The notes: generated from the letters alone by a model not told the origin. A stretch of 64,000 nt of DNA from an uncultured Chryseobacterium sp. (GCA_913775525.1 CAJYLH010000014.1:107796-171795), one strand, 5' to 3'; shown: positions 45,220 to 55,479, counted from the first letter of the stretch. Numbers and translations are program-made.

Positions 45220-46563
45220 ATGAGAAAAAAAGAAGCCCATATTTTAATTGTAGATGATGATGATGATATTCTGTTCTCGGCTAGGGTCTGGCTCAAAAAA
45301 TTCTTTACTGAGGTAAGCTGCCTTAGTCAGCCTAAAAACCTGTTGAAATTTTTATCGGAACATCAGGTTGAGGCTGTTCTGCTGGATATGAACTTCCGGA
45401 AAGGATTTGAAAACGGGCAGGACGGATTATATTGGATGCAGGAAATCAAAGCTTTGGAGCCGGACCTTCCGATCATTCTTATGACTGCTTATGGTGAAGT
45501 GGAACTTGCGGTGGAAGCCCTGAAAAATGGTGCTTCCGATTTTATCCTGAAGCCCTGGAATAACGAGAAACTCTATGCCTCCGTCAATCTTGCCGTTGAT
45601 GTTTCCCGGAAAAACAAAAAACTCAATCAGTGGGAGAATGTCAGCCTTAAAACCATCCAGTACCAGCTGGAAACCCAATCCGGTATGATGAAAGAGGTGA
45701 TGGAACAGATTGAGCGCGTTGCTGCAACCGATGCCAATGTTCTGTTGCTGGGGGAAAACGGAACGGGAAAATATGTACTGGCGGAGCACATTCATGAATT
45801 ATCGGAGAGAAAGAACCAGCCGTTTGTCCATATTGATCTGGGGAGCCTTTCTGAAAACCTTTTTGAGGCAGAACTCTTCGGATACAAGAAGGGAGCCTTT
45901 ACAGGTGCCCATCAGGACTATGCCGGAAAAATTGAAAATGCACAGAACGGAACCGTTTTCCTGGATGAAATCGGGAATCTTCCGCTTCATCTTCAGACGA
46001 AGTTGCTGAGCTTAATTCAAAACAGAAAATTATCCAGAATAGGGGAGAGCAAGGAAAGGCTGCTGGATGTACGGTTTATTTTTGCAACCAATGAAAACCT
46101 CAGGAAAGCTGTTGCCGAAAGCCGTTTCCGGAAAGACCTGTACTATCGGATCAACACAGTGGAGATGCAGGTGCCTGCATTACGTGACCGGCAGGAAGAT
46201 ATTCCGTCCCTGGCAGATTATTTTTTAGAAAAGTACCGGCAGAAATACCATAAGCCCGATCTGTTTTTAAATGAAATGCTGATTTCAGAATTAAAAAATT
46301 ATTCCTGGCCGGGAAATATCCGCGAACTTGACCACTGCATCGAAAGAAGTGTGATCCTGTCCCGGGAGAAAGACCTCAGGCTGCTGATGCCGCAGGACGA
46401 AGAATCAGAGAAAACAGTGGTGAATCTCAATCTGGAAGAAATGGAAGAACTCCTGATCAAAAAAGCATTGAAGAAGCACCGTGGAAATATTTCTCTGGCA
46501 GCAGAAGATCTTGGACTGTCTAGGGCAGCTCTGTACAGGAGGATGGAAAAATTCCAGCTGTAA
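45220..46563 (+). CDS. Sigma-54-dependent response regulator (NtrC type)
   Basis: 447 aa: receiver domain (IVDDDDDILFSAR, phospho-Asp in LLDMNFRKG near residue 57), AAA+ domain with Walker A GENGTGKY, the sigma-54 contact motif GAFTGAH and Walker B-type VFLDEIGN, and a C-terminal Fis-type HTH (GNISLAAEDLGLSRAALYRRM). It is a complete activator of sigma-54 promoters. It is paired with the histidine kinase 60 nt downstream and probably drives the divergent efflux operon. Confidence 0.94.
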   Translation: MRKKEAHILIVDDDDDILFSARVWLKKFFTEVSCLSQPKNLLKFLSEHQVEAVLLDMNFRKGFENGQDGLYWMQEIKALEPDLPIILMTAYGEVELAVEALKNGASDFILKPWNNEKLYASVNLAVDVSRKNKKLNQWENVSLKTIQYQLETQSGMMKEVMEQIERVAATDANVLLLGENGTGKYVLAEHIHELSERKNQPFVHIDLGSLSENLFEAELFGYKKGAFTGAHQDYAGKIENAQNGTVFLDEIGNLPLHLQTKLLSLIQNRKLSRIGESKERLLDVRFIFATNENLRKAVAESRFRKDLYYRINTVEMQVPALRDRQEDIPSLADYFLEKYRQKYHKPDLFLNEMLISELKNYSWPGNIRELDHCIERSVILSREKDLRLLMPQDEESEKTVVNLNLEEMEELLIKKALKKHRGNISLAAEDLGLSRAALYRRMEKFQL

Positions 46564-46578
46564 AAGCTGAACAAACCC

Positions 46579-46611
46579 AGCCTTGTCAGGGTTCAAAACC
46601 TTGACAAGGCT
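46579..46611. repeat. Long hairpin between response regulator and kinase genes
   Basis: AGCCTTGTCAGGGTT pairs with the downstream AACCTTGACAAGGCT, with one G-U pair and a very short loop, flanked by A/T. It may work as an intercistronic attenuator and looks related to the AACCT-core hairpin at 41816. Confidence 0.6.
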
Positions 46612-46622
46612 TGATAAAAATA

Positions 46623-47948
46623 ATGGCCTACATGAATAAACAATACATTTACACCTATCTTTTTATTGTCCTGGCTATAGCGGGAGGCATTCTGGCATTT
46701 TATTTTTTTCAGCAGCATCAATGGATCAGTGGCTTTCTTTTCAGCATGATTGGTGTAGGGTGCATTCTCCTTTCACAGGCCTCAGCTCTGGCGTATGTCC
46801 ATAAAGCGGAAAAACTGCTTTTAGCCATTCAGAAAAAAGATTTTTCCCTTTTTCCGACTAGTGACGGAAACACTCTGGCGGATCATGCTGTGAATCTGTA
46901 TTATCAGAGCAAAGAAGAGCATCTTTCATTGTCATCATACAGGCTCTTGTATGAGGAGATTCTGAACCAGCTTGACATAGGGCTTATGATTCTTTCGGAA
47001 AAAGAGCATGCATGGGAAGTCTTTTATGTAAATCCTGTTTTTCTGGAAACCCTTCAGATCCCGAAATATAATTTTTGGGTATTATACGAAAACAAGATAC
47101 CCGGTTTTTATCATATTATCGAAGAAACCGGCTATGAAAATTCACAGAACTTTTTTGATATTTCCATCAATGAAAATACGAAGCAGTCCTATTCTTTACG
47201 GACTAAAAAAGTGCAGAGCGCCCGGCACCGCTTCTGCATCATCAGCCTGGAATCTGTCCAGAAAATCATAGAACAGAAAGAAAGGCTGGCATGGAACAAC
47301 CTGATGAAAGTGATTTCCCACGAGCTTCTGAACACCTTAACGCCGGTCAACAGCCTGATTCAGAATCTGGAGTACATCGTTAATCAGGACAGCATAGATC
47401 AGGAAGACCAGCAGGATATGAAGGAAAGCCTCATGGTCATTAATGCTAAATCCAAACAGCTGTTGGATTTTGTAGACGATTACCGTCAGGTGGCAGAGCT
47501 TCCCAAACCGGTTTTTAAAACCATTTCACTGAAGGCTGTTGTAGAATCTGCTTTGCACTTCCTGAAACCTGTATTTGAAAAGAATAAAATCTGTACAGTC
47601 AATATCCTTGAAAACCATTTAATTTCCGCGGATGAAAAGATGATTGAACGCTGCCTGATCAATCTTTATCTCAATGCCGTTTATGCCGTTTCAGAAAAGG
47701 ACGGGAAAACCATTAAAACAGAGATTAAAATACTCAATAACAGGGTCGTTCTGAATGTGGAAGATAATGGGAGCGGCATCCAGAAAGAAATTCAGGATAA
47801 GATATTCCTTCCTTTTTTTACCACCAGAAGCAAAGGGTCCGGAATCGGGCTTACGCTCAGTAAAAGCATTATTGAAGCGCATAAAGGATACCTGAATTAT
47901 AAACCTCTGGAGCAGGGCAGCCGGTTTGAGATCTGGTTTATAGCGTAA
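46623..47948 (+). CDS. Sensor histidine kinase paired with NtrC-type regulator
   Basis: About 441 aa from ATG 46623 (a TTG at 46611 is also in frame but inside the hairpin). Two N-terminal TM helices (YLFIVLAIAGGILAFYFF and WISGFLFSMIGVGCILL), a PAS-like segment, then the HisKA phosphoacceptor in VISHELLNTLTP and HATPase boxes NLYLNAVYAV, VEDNGSGIQ and SKGSGIGLTLSKSII. It probably phosphorylates the preceding regulator in response to an envelope signal. Confidence 0.92.
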   Translation: MAYMNKQYIYTYLFIVLAIAGGILAFYFFQQHQWISGFLFSMIGVGCILLSQASALAYVHKAEKLLLAIQKKDFSLFPTSDGNTLADHAVNLYYQSKEEHLSLSSYRLLYEEILNQLDIGLMILSEKEHAWEVFYVNPVFLETLQIPKYNFWVLYENKIPGFYHIIEETGYENSQNFFDISINENTKQSYSLRTKKVQSARHRFCIISLESVQKIIEQKERLAWNNLMKVISHELLNTLTPVNSLIQNLEYIVNQDSIDQEDQQDMKESLMVINAKSKQLLDFVDDYRQVAELPKPVFKTISLKAVVESALHFLKPVFEKNKICTVNILENHLISADEKMIERCLINLYLNAVYAVSEKDGKTIKTEIKILNNRVVLNVEDNGSGIQKEIQDKIFLPFFTTRSKGSGIGLTLSKSIIEAHKGYLNYKPLEQGSRFEIWFIA

Positions 47949-48074
47949 ATGCCGTACATTGCTGAAGAAATACTTCAAATGATATCTTTACCTTCTCCCG
48001 GAGTTGGTGGATTCAGTGATGGATGTTTATTATTTGCACAGATTTTGTTCTTTTAAAGAAAAATTTAAATAAAA

Positions 48075-48704
48075 ATGTGTTATAACTTTAATAATAAGAA
48101 AGTTAGTCTCAAAAAAGCAGTTGAAGATTTAAATGCTGAGGGATATGATGAAAAGGAATTTGTGCTCCACGGCAGTGTGAATGCATTCACCCGGCAGTCT
48201 GTGCCGGTCATTCCGGCCATCGTCAATCACCATGGGATAGTATTGATGAATACATTCTGGGGCGTAAAGGAGCATCCGGATGCGCCTACGAAAGGCAAGA
48301 ACCTGCAGTCTGAAAATACCTACACCTTTTACCGCAAGATAGAGCAGAACAGGTGCCTGATTCCGGCTTCATCCTATTTCGAATATAAAACCGTGTCGGT
48401 TCCCGGTAAAAAGACACTCACAAAAGTAAAGCATGAAATGTTCTGGAAAGATAAGGCGCAATTTTATATCGCTGGATATTTCGATGTATATGCAGATGGT
48501 AATGTAGGTTTCGGACTGGTCACTACGCTTCCTAACCCTGTTCAGGCGGAAATCCATAACCGGATGATCATCACGCTGGATGCAAAAATGGGCAAAGAAT
48601 TCCTGGACCGAGCGCCCATTGAGGAATTACAGTACCCCAATTATTCACCTGAACTGTATTATGAAAACCTGGAGCCGGAGAAAGTACCTCTGACTTTGTT
48701 CTAA
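48075..48704 (+). CDS. SRAP-domain (SOS response-associated) protein, HMCES/YedK-like
   Basis: 209 aa. Cys2 after the initiator Met (MCYNFNN) is the residue that crosslinks to abasic sites in ssDNA. The Glu in CLIPASSYFEY and the His in EIHNRMIITL complete the active site. It shields abasic sites at replication forks and is a firm family assignment. It stands alone between the kinase and the convergent DeoR gene. Confidence 0.94.
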   Translation: MCYNFNNKKVSLKKAVEDLNAEGYDEKEFVLHGSVNAFTRQSVPVIPAIVNHHGIVLMNTFWGVKEHPDAPTKGKNLQSENTYTFYRKIEQNRCLIPASSYFEYKTVSVPGKKTLTKVKHEMFWKDKAQFYIAGYFDVYADGNVGFGLVTTLPNPVQAEIHNRMIITLDAKMGKEFLDRAPIEELQYPNYSPELYYENLEPEKVPLTLF

Positions 48705-48762
48705 CGATGCTCTGTTTTGTTGTAAGTATAATTGTATCCATTCGCTTAAATATTGAGCGCGC

Positions 48763-49512
48763 TTAAATAATCCGAATTCCCGATTTCCTGAAAGGATCAA
48801 GTTCAGGATCATCCGAACTGAGGTCCGTAATTAAAGTGCTGATCCTGTCAGTTTCACAGACTTTGAAAGCCTCACTTTGATGAAGCTTGTTACGGCTTGC
48901 CAGTGCTATGGTTTTTTTTGAAGACTGTACCATTACCTTTTTGGTTTCCCCGTCTGTGAGGGAGACAGAAGTAACTCCAAACTCAGGGTTAATGGCGCAT
49001 GTTCCCATGATGAATGCATCTGCAATGTATTTGGATGCCTCATAGCATGTAGTCAATCCTGAAGTAACAGCCAGGTCGCGTTCATAAGTTCCGCCTAAAA
49101 GGATCAGTTCTACATGGTTGAACTTTTGAGCAATAGGAACAACCGAATAATTATTGGTAATGATCCTGAGCGTAATGTCTAAAGGCATATGGGCAACGAC
49201 TGCACATACCGTTGTGCCTCCATCCATAAAAACAGTCATTCCGTTTTTCAGGAACTGCTGTGTTTTCAGTGCAATGATGTCTTTTTCTTTCGTCAGGAAT
49301 GATGTCCGGTCATGAAAGGTAAGCGGATCTTTTTCCCTGAGAATCGCCCCGCCCCTGGCTTTGGATAGAAGGCCGTTGCGGTGTAGAATATCAATATCCC
49401 GTCGTACGGTATCTTCGGAGACATGCAGCCGGATGGCCAGGTCCTCGAACCTGATCTTCTTTTTCTTATTCAGTTCTTTAAGAATGATTTCAAAACGTTC
49501 TTCTTTCAGCAT
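48763..49512 (-). CDS. DeoR/GlpR-family transcriptional regulator
   Basis: 249 aa: N-terminal DeoR HTH (IRFEDLAIRLHVSEDTVRRDIDIL) and a C-terminal DeoRC sugar-phosphate sensor domain with FMDGGTTVCAV and LLGGTYERD. Encoded 2 nt after the MFS gene on the minus strand, so it probably regulates that operon and perhaps the divergent VOC gene. The effector is likely a phosphorylated sugar. Confidence 0.92.
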   Translation of the reverse strand: MLKEERFEIILKELNKKKKIRFEDLAIRLHVSEDTVRRDIDILHRNGLLSKARGGAILREKDPLTFHDRTSFLTKEKDIIALKTQQFLKNGMTVFMDGGTTVCAVVAHMPLDITLRIITNNYSVVPIAQKFNHVELILLGGTYERDLAVTSGLTTCYEASKYIADAFIMGTCAINPEFGVTSVSLTDGETKKVMVQSSKKTIALASRNKLHQSEAFKVCETDRISTLITDLSSDDPELDPFRKSGIRII

Positions 49513-49514
49513 AA

Positions 49515-50684
49515 TTATTTTCTGAATGTATACAGTACGGCTACGATTACAAATAACAAAGCTATGATTTCGAAGGCAAGGTTCAAAGAAAAATGATGGG
49601 CAATAAAGCCTAAAAGTGCCGGGCCCGCCAGCTGACCGGCATATCCCATGGTAGAAATGACGGGAATGGTTACAGCAGGCGACAGCCCTTTAATACGGCC
49701 TCCTTCACTGAAAAAAACAGGGACTATGTTGGCTGCGCCAATGCCTAATAAAATAAACCCTGCCAGAAATCCTGCAATCCATGGGCTGAATACCAAAATA
49801 ACAATGCCCACAGCTGCAATAAGACTGCCGCCGACAACAACCGTTTTGCTGTTCAGTTTGCTGATAAGGGAATCTCCGGCTAACCTCATGACTGCCATGG
49901 CTACGGAAAATGCAGCATACCCCATCCCTGAAAATTCTGCAGAAACATTTTTATGGTCTCTCAGGAGGATTGCACTCCAGTCCAGCACCGCCCCTTCGGA
50001 AAGAAAGGCGATGAAACACATCACCCCCAACAGCAATACCGATACATTCAGCCACTGAAGACGGCTCGTTACCGCTTCATCTTCATTAATATGGGAGAAT
50101 TTTCGGGTAATTTCTTTTTCAGAAGTATAGTCTAACAGGTTCCTGAACTGGAAAGCCAGGAGAGCAATCAATACCGCGGAAATAGCAACCGCTGCAAAAA
50201 GGGGATCCAAGCCTGCTTTAATCAAAAAACCGAGTCCAATGGATCCTAACAGGCCTCCAACGCTGAATAGCCCATGCAGGGAAGACATAATCGGTTTCTT
50301 ATAAGCGTTCTGCACCTGCACGCCATGGGAATTCATGGCTACATCAATGGTGCCGATTCCGCATCCGAATGCGAAGACTGCGATGCCCATAAGATATACA
50401 TTCGCAATTACCAGGAGACAGGGAAGAAGAAAGGCCGTAAGCAGCACGGAAGCAAGGATCACTTTCCGGGTCCCGGCCCGGCTGATAAAAAATCCTGATA
50501 AAGGCATCGTAACTAAAGCCCCGCCTCCCAACAGGAGTAATAAAAGCCCAAGCTCCGCTTCATTCAGCTGAAGGCGGTCCTTGGCTAATGGAACCATAGG
50601 GGCCCAGCTGGAGAGAGCAAGGCCGCAAACCAGAAAAATATATTGGGTCGCGCGTTTTGCTCTGGTGATCATAACATCAGACAT
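49515..50684 (-). CDS. MFS transporter, likely sugar or small-molecule permease
   Basis: 389-aa protein with about 12 TM helices. The first segment is ATQYIFLVCGLALSSWAPMVPLAKDRL and an early loop has GFFISRAGTRKVI, the MFS A-motif-like region. It pairs with a DeoR regulator, suggesting uptake of a sugar or derivative, but the substrate is not readable from sequence. Confidence 0.88.
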   Translation of the reverse strand: MSDVMITRAKRATQYIFLVCGLALSSWAPMVPLAKDRLQLNEAELGLLLLLLGGGALVTMPLSGFFISRAGTRKVILASVLLTAFLLPCLLVIANVYLMGIAVFAFGCGIGTIDVAMNSHGVQVQNAYKKPIMSSLHGLFSVGGLLGSIGLGFLIKAGLDPLFAAVAISAVLIALLAFQFRNLLDYTSEKEITRKFSHINEDEAVTSRLQWLNVSVLLLGVMCFIAFLSEGAVLDWSAILLRDHKNVSAEFSGMGYAAFSVAMAVMRLAGDSLISKLNSKTVVVGGSLIAAVGIVILVFSPWIAGFLAGFILLGIGAANIVPVFFSEGGRIKGLSPAVTIPVISTMGYAGQLAGPALLGFIAHHFSLNLAFEIIALLFVIVAVLYTFRK

Positions 50685-50770
50685 ATATTATTTTTGTTGC
50701 AAAATTAAGCAAATTTGCATTAATTTGCAAAATAACAAATTGTATTTTACGAATTAAACTTTAAAGAATT
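50685..50770. promoter_or_regulatory. Divergent promoter region with repeated TTTGC/GCAAA motifs
   Basis: The 86-nt gap between the MFS/DeoR operon and the VOC gene carries several copies of TTTGC or GCAAA in both orientations within about 35 nt (50696-50733). These are candidate half-sites for the DeoR regulator and overlap TTTG-type promoter boxes in both directions. Confidence 0.4.
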
Positions 50771-51160
50771 ATGAATATTGACCATATAGCCATTTGGGTC
50801 GATGACCTGGAGAGAATGCGGGAATTTTATGTAACCTATTTTCAGATGGTAAGCAATGAAAAGTATATGAATCCCAAAAAAGGATTTACCTCTTATTTCC
50901 TCACTTTTGGCGAAAGCAAAACACGTCTGGAACTTATGAACCGGGCTGACATTACAGAAGAGCCTTCCAACAGAGGGTTTCATAAAGGGATCGCCCATCT
51001 GGCTGTTTCGGTAGGTGATAAGAAGGCCGTTGATCTTCTTACGGAAAGGCTTCGCGCTGACGGCTATGAAATTGTGGGTGAGCCAAGGACAACAGGAGAT
51101 GGTTACTACGAAAGTTTGGTTCTTGATCCTGAAGGGAATAACATAGAAATAACTTCATAA
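50771..51160 (+). CDS. VOC-family (glyoxalase-like) protein
   Basis: 129 aa of the vicinal-oxygen-chelate fold: metal-ligand His in IDHIAIWV near the start, a second half with IAHLAVSVGD, and Glu in DPEGNNIEIT at the end, resembling glyoxalase I or related small-molecule modifying enzymes. It is divergent from the MFS/DeoR operon. Exact chemistry unknown. Confidence 0.87.
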   Translation: MNIDHIAIWVDDLERMREFYVTYFQMVSNEKYMNPKKGFTSYFLTFGESKTRLELMNRADITEEPSNRGFHKGIAHLAVSVGDKKAVDLLTERLRADGYEIVGEPRTTGDGYYESLVLDPEGNNIEITS

Positions 51161-51362
51161 GCTGCTGAAGAAACTGGGTTTTTAATGCCTATCTGCTGGA
51201 AATACAGTTTTAATAATAGCCGTTCTTTTTAAGAATAATTTCTTGATATACAATATTGATGTATCAATTTTATTCGTTTCGTGTCTCATTTAAGTTGATA
51301 AAAATCTATTTTTTTATTAAATTTATAATTATATTAACGGAATAAAAGAATTAGGCATCATT

Positions 51363-54300
51363 ATGAAGAACTATCCTGTCCCTGCCAATGAAGAAGAACG
51401 TTTAAAGAGACTGGAGCTCTTTGGTCTTCTGAATCCTGTCAAAGATCCGCAACTTGACATTTTTGTGGAAACAGCTTGCCTTATTACAGGATGTCCCACC
51501 TCATTTATTGCGATCATGAAAAGTGACACTCAGACCGTTCAGAGCTGTGTGGGGCTTTCTATAGATTCGATGGAACGTACGAGTGTGCCCTGCCAGTATT
51601 CCATTGCGAGTGGTGAGATCGTGCTTATCAATGATACCCTGTTGGATGAAAGGACTTCAGGCAGCCAGATCATGCTTGAGGGAGGAATACGTTTCTATGT
51701 TGGTGTACCGCTTATTGATGATGAAGGCTATGCTTTAGGGACCATCTGTGTGATTGATTATAAACCCAGGATCGTTTCAGAGAGCCAGGTCTCAGCATTA
51801 AAAAAGCTGGGTGAAGTGGTGACGCGGCTGTTAATGAGCAACAGGAAAAGTATCCAGGCAGAGTATTTTCAGCAGACCTTTACCATCTCTAATAATCTGA
51901 TCTGCGTTCTGGATAACCAGTTTATGATCAAAGATGTTAATCCGGCTTTTGAAGACGTTTTTTCACTCCATAAAAAGAACGTGGTTAATCATAGCTTTCT
52001 TACTTTTTTAGGAGAAGATCAGGAATTACGGCGTGAAATCAGAAACTTTCCGGGTAGCGGAAAAGAATATACCTGTACAACGTCCACCAAAATCGATGAC
52101 GGCAGCCTGGTAACCGTAGAGTGGTACCTGACACAAAACAACCAATACTCTGAGATTTTCTGTTTCGGGATCAACATTACGCAGCAGATCGAGGAAAAGC
52201 GGCAGCTGGAGAGTTCACAAAGGCGTTTTAAAAGCTTTTTTGAAAATGCCATAGGCCTGATGAGCATGCATGATATGGATGGGAATATCCTGGCTGTTAA
52301 TGAAAAAGGGCGTGAAATGCTTCATTATTCTGCCGAGGAGGTAAAAAAACTTAATCTCAGGGACCTTGTTCCCGAGCAGAACTGGCTTACCTTAAAGCAG
52401 TATCTTGAACGGATCAGCCAGAATAAAGAAGATTTCGGAACCATGATTCTGAAAACTAAAGAAGGGGAGGAGCTGATCTGGATGTATCAGAACATTGTGG
52501 AAACTGATGATGAAGGGAATCTCTATGTGGTGAGTACCGCACTGAACGTTACGGAAAGAATGATGCTGGAAAAGGATCTGATCTACACCAAAAAGATGCT
52601 GGAGCAGACCAGTTCGGTGGCGCAGGTTGGCGGATGGGAAGTCAACCTGAAGAATGATACGGTATTCTGGTCCCAAAGCACCAGGGAAATCCATAAAATA
52701 AAAAGCAGCTTCCAGCCGACTTTTGAGAATGCCCTTGGGTTTTATAAAGAAGACAGCAGGGAAAGGATGATGCTGCTCTTCAACAGAGCGGTATCCGAAG
52801 GCGTTGGATTTGATGAAGAATTTCAGCTTGTCCGTAATGACAGCGTTGACATCTGGGTGCGCGTAAAAGGAATTCCGGAGTTTGAAGACGGAGTCTGCAA
52901 CAGGGTGTTCGGAATTATCCAGGATATTGATGTCTTCAAAAAAATGTTCCTTGAGATAGCCAGGAAAGAAGCCATGATGCAGTCGTTTGTTACCTATGTT
53001 CCGGTAGCTGTGGCGATGTTTGATAAGGAGCTTAACTATCTTTCCGTAAGCAGCAGCTGGAAGGATGAATTCAACAGGAACGATGTTGATCTTTTAGGAA
53101 ATAATATTTTTACCATATCCCCTAATATTCCGGATGAAAGAAAAGAGATTTACCGTGCTGCACTTCAGGGGGAAATTTATACCAACGAGGATTTTATAAT
53201 CCCTGTTGAAGGTCAGGAAGAAACCCAGCATTACAACCTTAAAATAGGGCCATGGTACCTTACGGACCATGAAATAGGAGGGATTATTGTTTCCGTACAG
53301 AATATTACCAATGCCGTACATATCAACGACGAACTTAAAGATGCAAAGAGAACGGCTGATCTGGCAAGCAGGGCCAAATCTGAGTTCCTGGCCAATATGA
53401 GCCATGAAATCCGCACCCCTTTAAATGGGGTGATCGGATTCTCTGATCTTCTTTTAAAAACCCCTCTGAATGAAATCCAGACCCAATACCTGAACTACAT
53501 TAATGAATCCGGGGAAAATCTGTTGAATATCATCAATGACATTCTCGACTTTTCTAAAATAGAGTCCGGCAAGATGGAACTGCTCATCGATAAAAGCGAT
53601 GTGTACGACATGGTCAGCCAGGTGATTAATGTCATTCTTTATCAGTCCCAGAAAAAAAACATCGAGTTGCTCCTGAATATAGAACCGGGGCTTCCGAAAA
53701 CGCTTTTACTGGACGAATCCAGGCTTAAGCAGATCCTGATCAACCTTCTCGGTAATGCTGTAAAGTTCACGGAAAAAGGGGAAATTGAGCTGAAAGTGGA
53801 AAAACTCGGCATGGACGATCAAAATATCACTTTGCGTTTCTCAGTTCGGGATACCGGCATCGGGATTCCTGTGGAAAAGCAAAAATATGTCTTTGATGCC
53901 TTCACCCAGGAAAACAGCTCCATCAGTAAGCGCTTTGGCGGGACAGGTTTAGGGCTTACGATATCGAACAATATCCTTCAGTATATGGGAAGCCGTCTTT
54001 CCCTGATCAGCGCTCCGGATAAAGGATCCGTATTTTCATTTGATCTCGAGGTCCCGTATGAAATGTCCGATCTGAAAGAAGATGAGGATATATCTATCGG
54101 CAAAGTGCTAGTTGTTGATGACAATGAAGCCAATAGGATCATCCTTCAGCATATGCTTGCCTACAAAAATATTGATGCAACGCTGGCGGCCAACGGGATG
54201 GAAGCTTTGCAGATATTGCTGAAAGGCGAACATTTCGATGTGATCCTCATGGATTATCATATGCCCGTAATTTCCGGTATGGAGACCATTGAAAAGATCC

Positions 54301-55268
54301 GGGAACTGTTTAATCAGCGCAAAGAGATCTCGCCACTCGTTGTACTTCATACCTCTTCAGAGGAACATGATATCATCAATTCATTCCGTAAAGAGGAAAA
54401 CTCTTATTTCCTCCTGAAGCCTATTAAATCTGATGAACTCTACAAAACCCTTAAGCGTGTGTCGCAAAATCACGTAATTGAAACTGTTGCAAAGCAGGAT
54501 CAGGAAAAAAAGCTGTTGTCTTTTGCCAAAGCGCCTGAGGTATTATTGGTGGACGATAATCCGGTAAATATGGTGCTGAATAATAAGATGATGAAATCCA
54601 TTATTCCTGAAGCGCATTTAACAGAAGCGGTTAATGGGCTTGAAGCTTTGGAGGCGTGTAAGAGCAATCATTTTTCCATCATCCTCATGGATGTACAGAT
54701 GCCCGTAATGAACGGCATTGAGGCGACGGCGAATATCCGCCTCCTGCCTGGCTACCAGAATGTCCCTATTATTGGGGTTACCGCAGGAAATGTACTGGGC
54801 GAAAAAGAAAAATGCCTGGAATGCGGAATGAATGACTTCCTTCCCAAACCATTGAGGCAGGCAGATCTGATAGAAATGCTGAAAAAACATATGTCTTTCA
54901 GTAATCCTGAGGCGGAAGAGGAGGAGCCGATAAAGCCGGAGAACTACATCAATATGGATATGCTGGATGAAAATATCGGTGGTGATGAAGACTTTAAAAA
55001 AATCTTTTTGGATCTGATCATTCAGGAGCTCGGACAGGCACAAAAAAATATCGACCAGGCAGCAGCGGAAAAAAATGTTGCTGACATAAGGATGATCCTC
55101 CATAAACTCAAGGGCACAGCCGGAACTGCCGGTTTGTTCAGGCTTGCCGAATGCGCACTAAGCTGGGAAAAAAAATCACAGGACCCCATGGACTTTTCAT
55201 CCATGGAACATGAAATAAAACAACAAATAACAACAGGATTGGAAATCATAAAAAGTTTAATCCCATAA
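51363..55268 (+). CDS. Hybrid histidine kinase: GAF, PAS repeats, HisKA, HATPase, two REC, HPt
   Basis: 1301-aa soluble phosphorelay protein without a TM helix. A GAF domain (about 25-160) is followed by PAS-type domains to about residue 660, HisKA with phosphoacceptor His681 (MSHEIRTPLNG), HATPase (NLLGNAVKFT, RDTGIGIP, GGTGLGLTIS), receiver 1 (Asp964), receiver 2 (Asp1110) and an HPt domain with His1247 (LHKLKGTAGTAG). All relay residues are present. The output regulator is not obvious, but a fragment of a response regulator lies directly downstream. Confidence 0.93.
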   Translation: MKNYPVPANEEERLKRLELFGLLNPVKDPQLDIFVETACLITGCPTSFIAIMKSDTQTVQSCVGLSIDSMERTSVPCQYSIASGEIVLINDTLLDERTSGSQIMLEGGIRFYVGVPLIDDEGYALGTICVIDYKPRIVSESQVSALKKLGEVVTRLLMSNRKSIQAEYFQQTFTISNNLICVLDNQFMIKDVNPAFEDVFSLHKKNVVNHSFLTFLGEDQELRREIRNFPGSGKEYTCTTSTKIDDGSLVTVEWYLTQNNQYSEIFCFGINITQQIEEKRQLESSQRRFKSFFENAIGLMSMHDMDGNILAVNEKGREMLHYSAEEVKKLNLRDLVPEQNWLTLKQYLERISQNKEDFGTMILKTKEGEELIWMYQNIVETDDEGNLYVVSTALNVTERMMLEKDLIYTKKMLEQTSSVAQVGGWEVNLKNDTVFWSQSTREIHKIKSSFQPTFENALGFYKEDSRERMMLLFNRAVSEGVGFDEEFQLVRNDSVDIWVRVKGIPEFEDGVCNRVFGIIQDIDVFKKMFLEIARKEAMMQSFVTYVPVAVAMFDKELNYLSVSSSWKDEFNRNDVDLLGNNIFTISPNIPDERKEIYRAALQGEIYTNEDFIIPVEGQEETQHYNLKIGPWYLTDHEIGGIIVSVQNITNAVHINDELKDAKRTADLASRAKSEFLANMSHEIRTPLNGVIGFSDLLLKTPLNEIQTQYLNYINESGENLLNIINDILDFSKIESGKMELLIDKSDVYDMVSQVINVILYQSQKKNIELLLNIEPGLPKTLLLDESRLKQILINLLGNAVKFTEKGEIELKVEKLGMDDQNITLRFSVRDTGIGIPVEKQKYVFDAFTQENSSISKRFGGTGLGLTISNNILQYMGSRLSLISAPDKGSVFSFDLEVPYEMSDLKEDEDISIGKVLVVDDNEANRIILQHMLAYKNIDATLAANGMEALQILLKGEHFDVILMDYHMPVISGMETIEKIRELFNQRKEISPLVVLHTSSEEHDIINSFRKEENSYFLLKPIKSDELYKTLKRVSQNHVIETVAKQDQEKKLLSFAKAPEVLLVDDNPVNMVLNNKMMKSIIPEAHLTEAVNGLEALEACKSNHFSIILMDVQMPVMNGIEATANIRLLPGYQNVPIIGVTAGNVLGEKEKCLECGMNDFLPKPLRQADLIEMLKKHMSFSNPEAEEEEPIKPENYINMDMLDENIGGDEDFKKIFLDLIIQELGQAQKNIDQAAAEKNVADIRMILHKLKGTAGTAGLFRLAECALSWEKKSQDPMDFSSMEHEIKQQITTGLEIIKSLIP

Positions 55269-55280
55269 AAATCAAGAGCG

Positions 55281-55352
55281 ATGTTAATTTTGATCGCCGA
55301 AGATGATGAGCTGATCATACAACAGAACTGCAAAGGACTAAAATCGGTTTAA
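55281..55352 (+). pseudogene. Remnant of a response regulator (23 codons)
   Basis: Twelve nt after the hybrid kinase, an ATG opens MLILIAEDDELII, the unmistakable first strand and acidic pair of a receiver domain, but the frame shifts into unrelated residues and stops after 23 codons. No more receiver sequence is visible downstream. It looks like the stump of a cognate regulator gene deleted at the junction with the accessory region. Confidence 0.6.
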
Positions 55353-55479
55353 AGATGCTCCCTGTTTACGGACATATTATCCTGTATTCTGCTGAAAAAA
55401 TGATGAGTGCTGGCCTGGAATTTTAGTTGATTTGGTATTTATTTTGTTAGTTAATCAACTTGTTAATGAACAACAAAGC

